Notes under the pieces: generated by a model
The model's input: only the letters and a program-made list of their open reading frames with translations
What the model was told of the DNA's origin: nothing
Database searches by the model: none
Shown here: piece by piece, positions 6,551-9,474 of the stretch
How the letters are laid out: each line of letters begins with the position of its first letter
How positions within the stretch are numbered: position 1 is the stretch's first letter
Origin: an uncultured beta proteobacterium
GTDB lineage: Bacteria; Pseudomonadota; Gammaproteobacteria; Burkholderiales; Rhodocyclaceae
NCBI GenBank assembly: GCA_903933395.1
Contig: CAIZKA010000387.1
Location: forward strand, 1-9,474
DNA length: 9,474 bases
Reading direction: 5' to 3'
Made by a program: the position numbers and the translations under genes

Positions 6551-7016
6551 TCGTGTCGGCGAGACGGCGGCAAGCGACGCGATCGACCGCCGCATCATCA
6601 ATGCGCTGCAGGGCGACTTTCCGCTGGTGGCCGAGCCCTATCGCGAGGTTGCCGACGCCCTGGGGCTAAGCGAAGGCGAACTGCTGCAGCGGCTCGACGC
6701 GATGCTCGAACGCAAGGTTCTGACGCGCTTCGGGCCGATGTTCCAGATCGAGCGCGCCGGCGGTGCTTTCGTCCTGGCCGCGATGAAGGTGACGGAGGCC
6801 GACTTCGATCGCATCGCGGCGCAGGTCAATGCTTTCCCCGAGGTGGCCCACAACTACCGCCGCGAGCACGCCCTCAACATGTGGTTCGTGCTGGCGACAG
6901 CCACGCCCGAGGGCATCGCCCGGACCGTGGCGGCGATCGAGGCGGCGACCGGCCTGCCGGTGTTCCCCTTCCCCAAGGAGCGCGAATACTTCGTGGAGAT
7001 GAAACTCCATGCCTGA
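6543..7016 (+). CDS. nirG: Siroheme decarboxylase subunit NirG
   Basis: The 157-residue protein is a single AsnC-like unit with an N-terminal winged helix (about 13-60). Its HNYRREHALNMWF motif at 103-115 is the NirD/NirG type, homologous to unit 1 of the upstream NirDL. It should act with NirDL and NirH in siroheme decarboxylation for heme d1. I chose the ATG at 6543, which overlaps the nirDL stop by 8 nt. The frame is open back to 6426, but that lies wholly inside nirDL and has no family similarity. The assignment as NirG rather than a second NirD rests on order (DL-G-H). Confidence 0.88.
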   Translation: MPDRVGETAASDAIDRRIINALQGDFPLVAEPYREVADALGLSEGELLQRLDAMLERKVLTRFGPMFQIERAGGAFVLAAMKVTEADFDRIAAQVNAFPEVAHNYRREHALNMWFVLATATPEGIARTVAAIEAATGLPVFPFPKEREYFVEMKLHA

Positions 7017-7506
7017 GATGGTCAAGCCCCAACTCGATGCCCTCGACCGGCGCCTGATCGTCGCCACCCAGGCCGGGCTGCCACGTGTGTCGCGGCCCTA
7101 CGAGGCCGTCGGCGGCGAACTCGGCATCGGTGGCGATGAAGTCATCGCCCGCCTGCGGCGCATGCTGGAAACCGGCGTCATCCGTCGCATCGGCGCCGTG
7201 CCGAATCATTACGCCATTGGCTACACGGCCAACGGCATGTCGGTGTGGGATGTCGATGACGCCCGCATCGACGAACTCGGCGCGCAGGTCGGCGCCCTTG
7301 TCTTCGTTACTCACTGCTACCGGCGCCCGCGCCGCCTGCCCGACTGGCCCTACAACCTGTTTGCCATGGTGCATAGCCAGAATCGCGACGAAGTCGCCGC
7401 CCGCGTCGGCGAGATTGCCGCCCTGCTGGGCGACGCCTGCCGCACGCACGACATCCTCTACAGCACCGCGATCCTCAAGAAAACAGGACTCCGCATCGCG
7501 GGCTGA
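7009..7506 (+). CDS. nirH: Siroheme decarboxylase subunit NirH
   Basis: The 165-residue protein is an AsnC-like unit of the NirL/NirH type, with HCYRRPRRLPDWPYNLF at 102-118, closely matching unit 2 of NirDL. It should pair with NirG in the siroheme decarboxylase needed for heme d1. GGAG at 6995-6998 precedes the ATG. A second in-frame ATG at 7018 is possible, but the first gives the overlap typical of this operon (8 nt with nirG). It is the last plus-strand gene of the cluster, and only 9 nt separate it from the convergent cytochrome gene. Confidence 0.88.
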   Translation: MPEMVKPQLDALDRRLIVATQAGLPRVSRPYEAVGGELGIGGDEVIARLRRMLETGVIRRIGAVPNHYAIGYTANGMSVWDVDDARIDELGAQVGALVFVTHCYRRPRRLPDWPYNLFAMVHSQNRDEVAARVGEIAALLGDACRTHDILYSTAILKKTGLRIAG

Positions 7507-7515
7507 AACGTCCGG

Positions 7516-8169
7516 CTACTGCTGCTCCTGAAGCGTGGTGATGTAGGCCAGGATGTCCTGCATGTCCTCTTCTTTGAGCTTGTTGATCAGGCCGCCGGCT
7601 CCTTCCTCGTCGTGCGGTCGATCACCCTTGACGTATTTGTCCATTTGCCGCTTCAGGTAACTCGTATATTGGCCGACCAGCATCGGGAACATGCCGCGAC
7701 CCATGCCGGCCTTGCCGTGGCAGGAGGCGCACTGCTTCTGGTAGATCGCTTCGCCGTTGGCAAGATTGCCGGCTACGCGAGGAATGATCATGACCCGCTC
7801 CGTCAGCGTCAGGCGCGTGAGCGCGTCGTCGCTGTCCTTGAATACCGGCCACTTGGTTGGCAGTTCGATCGAGGCCAGGTAGGCGGCGACATCCTTGATG
7901 TCTTCATCGGGAAGTTCGCGTTCCTGGGTGTAGGGGTACATCGGTATATTCACGCGCGTGCGGGCGCGGAATGCCTTGAGTTGTGACTCGAGATACTTGA
8001 CGCCCTGTCCGGCGAGGCGGGGATATTCGCCGCGCGAACCGCCCTGGCCGAACTCGCCGTGGCAACCGGCACAGACACTATTGATCTCCTTGCCCTTCTC
8101 CAGGTTCAAGGCGTGACCGGGGGCACTGAGGCAGAGCGCCAAAAGTGCGACAGAAAGGGAATATCTCAT
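7516..8169 (-). CDS. Periplasmic diheme cytochrome c (c4-like)
   Basis: The 217-residue product has a signal peptide (about 1-20, ending GHA). Two cytochrome c domains follow, with CAGCH at 33-37 and CASCH at 147-151. Candidate axial methionines include M77 (NIPMYPYT) in the first domain; the second is less clear. The two-domain plan and the FPMLVGQYTSYLKRQ stretch resemble cytochrome c4, a soluble carrier between the bc1 complex and terminal reductases. Lying between nir genes and nosZ, it may feed either reductase; that is inference. I chose the internal ATG at 8169 because it starts directly at the signal peptide. An in-frame ATG at 8205 would add 12 residues, and neither has a clear ribosome site. 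It is convergent with nirH. Confidence 0.85.
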   Translation of the reverse strand: MRYSLSVALLALCLSAPGHALNLEKGKEINSVCAGCHGEFGQGGSRGEYPRLAGQGVKYLESQLKAFRARTRVNIPMYPYTQERELPDEDIKDVAAYLASIELPTKWPVFKDSDDALTRLTLTERVMIIPRVAGNLANGEAIYQKQCASCHGKAGMGRGMFPMLVGQYTSYLKRQMDKYVKGDRPHDEEGAGGLINKLKEEDMQDILAYITTLQEQQ

Positions 8170-8301
8170 TGCGGATTTGTCCGTGAATCCGTAGGTGTGG
8201 CCCATTGTCGCAGGGGATCACCGGGTGTTTCCTTGATCTGTGTTGGATAATCCGCCGATGGTCGATTCCCGGGTGTGCGCCGGGGCCGGTGTGCACCGCG
8301 C

Positions 8302-8723
8302 TTAGTGCCCGGTATCGAAGCGAACGGGCACGGCGATACGCTGTCCATCGGTTTCGACCATCACCGTGGCCACCCAGGCCATGCTGCGGAAACGCAGACC
8401 GGCAGCGAAGTTTCACCGGCACAACGTCCGGCGGTGGTGATGGCGAGTTTGCTGCGGTAGTAGCCCATGTTCATGCGCGCGCCGGCGAAGTCGACCTCGA
8501 CCTTTTCCGGCCGTGGGGTAATCGAGAATTCCAGATGTCTGTCGCCGGGGACTGTCGCCGGGCAGGCGCGCTTGTACAAGTCGCAGCCGGGTTCCACGAC
8601 ACCGATGAGATCCGCCTTGGGCAGCAGCAGCGGTGAATAGTGCTTTCCCAGGAAGGCAATTCCCATCAAGGCAGCAATCATCGCCAGATTCACCACCCAT
8701 GATTTTCTGAATCTCGATGCCAT
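8302..8723 (-). pseudogene. Membrane-anchored protein of unknown function, apparent frameshift
   Basis: I do not recognise the function. The first frame encodes 120 residues. They comprise a short basic N terminus, one membrane helix (about 10-27) and a periplasmic part with cysteines C47, C54, C101 and C110, and the motifs MNMGYYR (84-90) and LPVC (107-110). After VCVS the frame turns to low-sense sequence and stops at 8361. The adjacent frame continues sensibly from about 8385 with SMAWVATVMVETDGQR and ends IAVPVRFDTGH at a TAA (8304-8302). The span is 422 bp, one short of a 140-codon gene, so a single base appears lost near 8383-8393, beside a TTT run. It could be a true mutation or a sequencing error. 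It is divergent from nosZ across a shared 216-bp control region, and codirectional with the diheme cytochrome. Confidence 0.7.
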
Positions 8724-8737
8724 ATTTTGTTGCGGTG

Positions 8738-8743
8738 CTTATA
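8738..8743 (-). promoter_or_regulatory. Candidate -10 box for the minus-strand gene at 8723
   Basis: The minus strand reads TATAAG, 5 of 6 bases matching the -10 consensus, about 15 nt before the ATG at 8723. It would give a nearly leaderless mRNA, and no good -35 element is visible. Confidence 0.25.
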
Positions 8744-8792
8744 CAGTCATTTGGACATCCGATCCGGGTTGAGACTTGGGGATTCCGGGCAG

Positions 8793-8806
8793 TTGATCCA
8801 TGTCAA
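8793..8806 (+). promoter_or_regulatory. FNR/Dnr-type box of the nosZ promoter
   Basis: The site reads TTGAT-CCAT-GTCAA, the same arms as the nirS box and one mismatch from the FNR/Dnr consensus. Its centre, 8799.5, predicts a class II start near 8841. The -10 box at 8829-8834 supports this. nosZ is normally induced by low oxygen and NO through such regulators. Activity toward the divergent gene is possible, but no matching -10 is seen at that distance. Confidence 0.8.
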
Positions 8807-8828
8807 TTTTATGGCGGCGGCTTGGGCG

Positions 8829-8834
8829 TCTAAT
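8829..8834 (+). promoter_or_regulatory. -10 box of nosZ
   Basis: TCTAAT matches 5 of 6 bases of the sigma-70 -10 consensus. It starts 36 bp after the first base of the FNR-type box, the offset expected of a class II promoter. The nirS candidate CATTCT has the same offset. Confidence 0.65.
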
Positions 8835-8835
8835 G

Positions 8836-8852
8836 TGCGACATATTGTCGCA
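8836..8852. promoter_or_regulatory. Perfect 17-bp palindrome at the nosZ start site, candidate operator
   Basis: TGCGACA-TAT-TGTCGCA is a perfect inverted repeat with 7-bp arms. It begins just after the -10 box and spans the predicted transcription start near 8841. A protein bound here would block initiation, so a repressor site is the natural reading. The mRNA would begin inside it, so it is unlikely to act as an RNA hairpin. I do not recognise the motif as a known NsrR, NnrR or FNR site. Confidence 0.5.
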
Positions 8853-8939
8853 ATGGCGAATTATCGCGGCCATGCGCGGAGATTGGCAGGCATTGAAAGC
8901 AGTGAAATCGGAGTATCAACCGGAATGGGAGCGTCAAAT

Positions 8940-9474
8940 ATGAAACAGTTAAACAAGCAAGGCACCGCACTGCTGCTGGCAGCCGGGATGGGGTTGGCGG
9001 CGACCGCCTGGTCGGCCGAAAGCCTGCAGGATGTGCTGAAGGAGCGGGGCTTGAGCCAGCAGGATCTGCTGGCTGCGGCCAAGACCTACGTGCCGACCGG
9101 CAAGCGCGACGAATTCGTCACCTTCAGCTCGGGCGGTCAGTCGGGCCAGGTCATCGTCTATGGCATTCCCTCGATGCGCATCCTCAAGTACATCGGCGTG
9201 TTCACTCCGGAACCCTGGCAGGGCTACGGCTTTGACGAAAGTTCGAAGAAGGTTCTGGCCGGCGGCCGCATCGACGGCAAGGACATCACCTGGGGCGACA
9301 CCCACCACCCGGCAATCTCGGAGACCAACGGCGAGTACGACGGCCAGTTCCTCTTCATCAACGACAAGGCCAATCCGCGCCTCGCCGTGATCGATCTGCG
9401 CGATTTCGAAACCAAGCAGATCGTCGTCAATCCGATCTTCAAGTCCGAGCACGGCGGCGCCTTCGTCACGACGA
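8940..9474 (+). CDS. nosZ: Nitrous oxide reductase NosZ, Sec-dependent (clade II type), 5' part
   Basis: NosZ is the periplasmic copper enzyme that reduces N2O to N2. The visible 178 residues start with a simple Sec signal peptide (about 1-26, ending WSA). There is no twin-arginine motif, which marks the clade II/atypical group as opposed to the Tat-exported clade I enzymes. WGDTHHPAISETNGEYDG (118-135) is the conserved segment whose histidine pair (H122, H123) ligates the CuZ centre. H171 in EHGGAFVT may be a further conserved histidine. The CuA domain, and any C-terminal cytochrome c domain, lie outside the window. GGGAG (8927-8931) sits 8 nt before the ATG. The frame is open further upstream, with an ATG at 8853, but that would bury the signal peptide. 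The gene runs off the right edge intact. Confidence 0.95.
   Translation, partial: MKQLNKQGTALLLAAGMGLAATAWSAESLQDVLKERGLSQQDLLAAAKTYVPTGKRDEFVTFSSGGQSGQVIVYGIPSMRILKYIGVFTPEPWQGYGFDESSKKVLAGGRIDGKDITWGDTHHPAISETNGEYDGQFLFINDKANPRLAVIDLRDFETKQIVVNPIFKSEHGGAFVTT

Noticed and set aside
8170..8301. Possible small gene or terminator between the two minus-strand genes
   Set aside because: No convincing coding frame is present. There are only short GC-rich inverted repeats (such as CGGATT/AATCCG near 8172-8190) without a U-run.
8853..8939. An in-frame ATG at 8853 adding 29 residues to NosZ
   Set aside because: It has no ribosome site, would put the signal peptide in the interior, and lies close to the predicted transcription start. 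The ATG at 8940 has GGGAG at proper spacing.

Overview
The window reads as part of a denitrification island of a high-GC betaproteobacterium. The NirS/NirT/NirB/NirC/NirF/NirDLGH set plus a Sec-exported (clade II type) nitrous oxide reductase suggests Rhodocyclales (Dechloromonas/Azonexus/Azoarcus-like). That placement is an inference from gene content; no phylogeny was run. All plus-strand genes from 450 to 7506 look like one long nitrite-reduction operon.

Layout. 1-449: no protein gene. It holds a cobalamin riboswitch read on the minus strand, serving a gene beyond the left edge, and then the nirS promoter with an FNR/Dnr-type box (332-345). 450-2126: nirS, cytochrome cd1 nitrite reductase. 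A strong hairpin follows at 2149-2174. 2218-2808: nirT, tetraheme quinol-oxidising cytochrome. 2870-3697: nirB, cytochrome c-552. 3717-4046: a small type-1 copper protein in the place where the cytochrome c-551 gene nirM sits in Pseudomonas stutzeri. 4036-7506: nirC, nirF, a fused nirDL, nirG and nirH, all overlapping or within 2 nt of each other. These are the electron-transfer and heme d1 biosynthesis genes. 7516-8169 (minus): a diheme c-type cytochrome, convergent with nirH across only 9 nt. 8302-8723 (minus): a membrane-anchored protein of unknown function that carries an apparent single-base frameshift. 8724-8939: the nosZ promoter region, with an FNR/Dnr box, a near-consensus -10 and a perfect 17-bp palindrome over the predicted transcription start. 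8940-9474: the 5' part of nosZ, running off the right edge.

How the genes work together. Quinol electrons pass through NirT to periplasmic carriers (NirB, NirC, the cupredoxin, perhaps the diheme cytochrome) and on to NirS, which reduces nitrite to NO. NirDL, NirG and NirH decarboxylate siroheme toward heme d1, and NirF and NirC act later in d1 synthesis. The other d1 genes (nirE, nirJ, nirN) and the NO reductase are not in the window. NosZ reduces N2O to N2. The nirS and nosZ promoters carry boxes of the same form, TTGAT-N4-GTCAA, with the candidate -10 at the same offset, so the two end steps are probably co-induced under low oxygen and nitrogen oxides.

I found no tRNA, rRNA, CRISPR array or insertion sequence. 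The points most worth following up are the cupredoxin in the nirM slot, the frameshifted gene beside nosZ, the cobalamin riboswitch divergent from nirS, and the palindrome at the nosZ start site.
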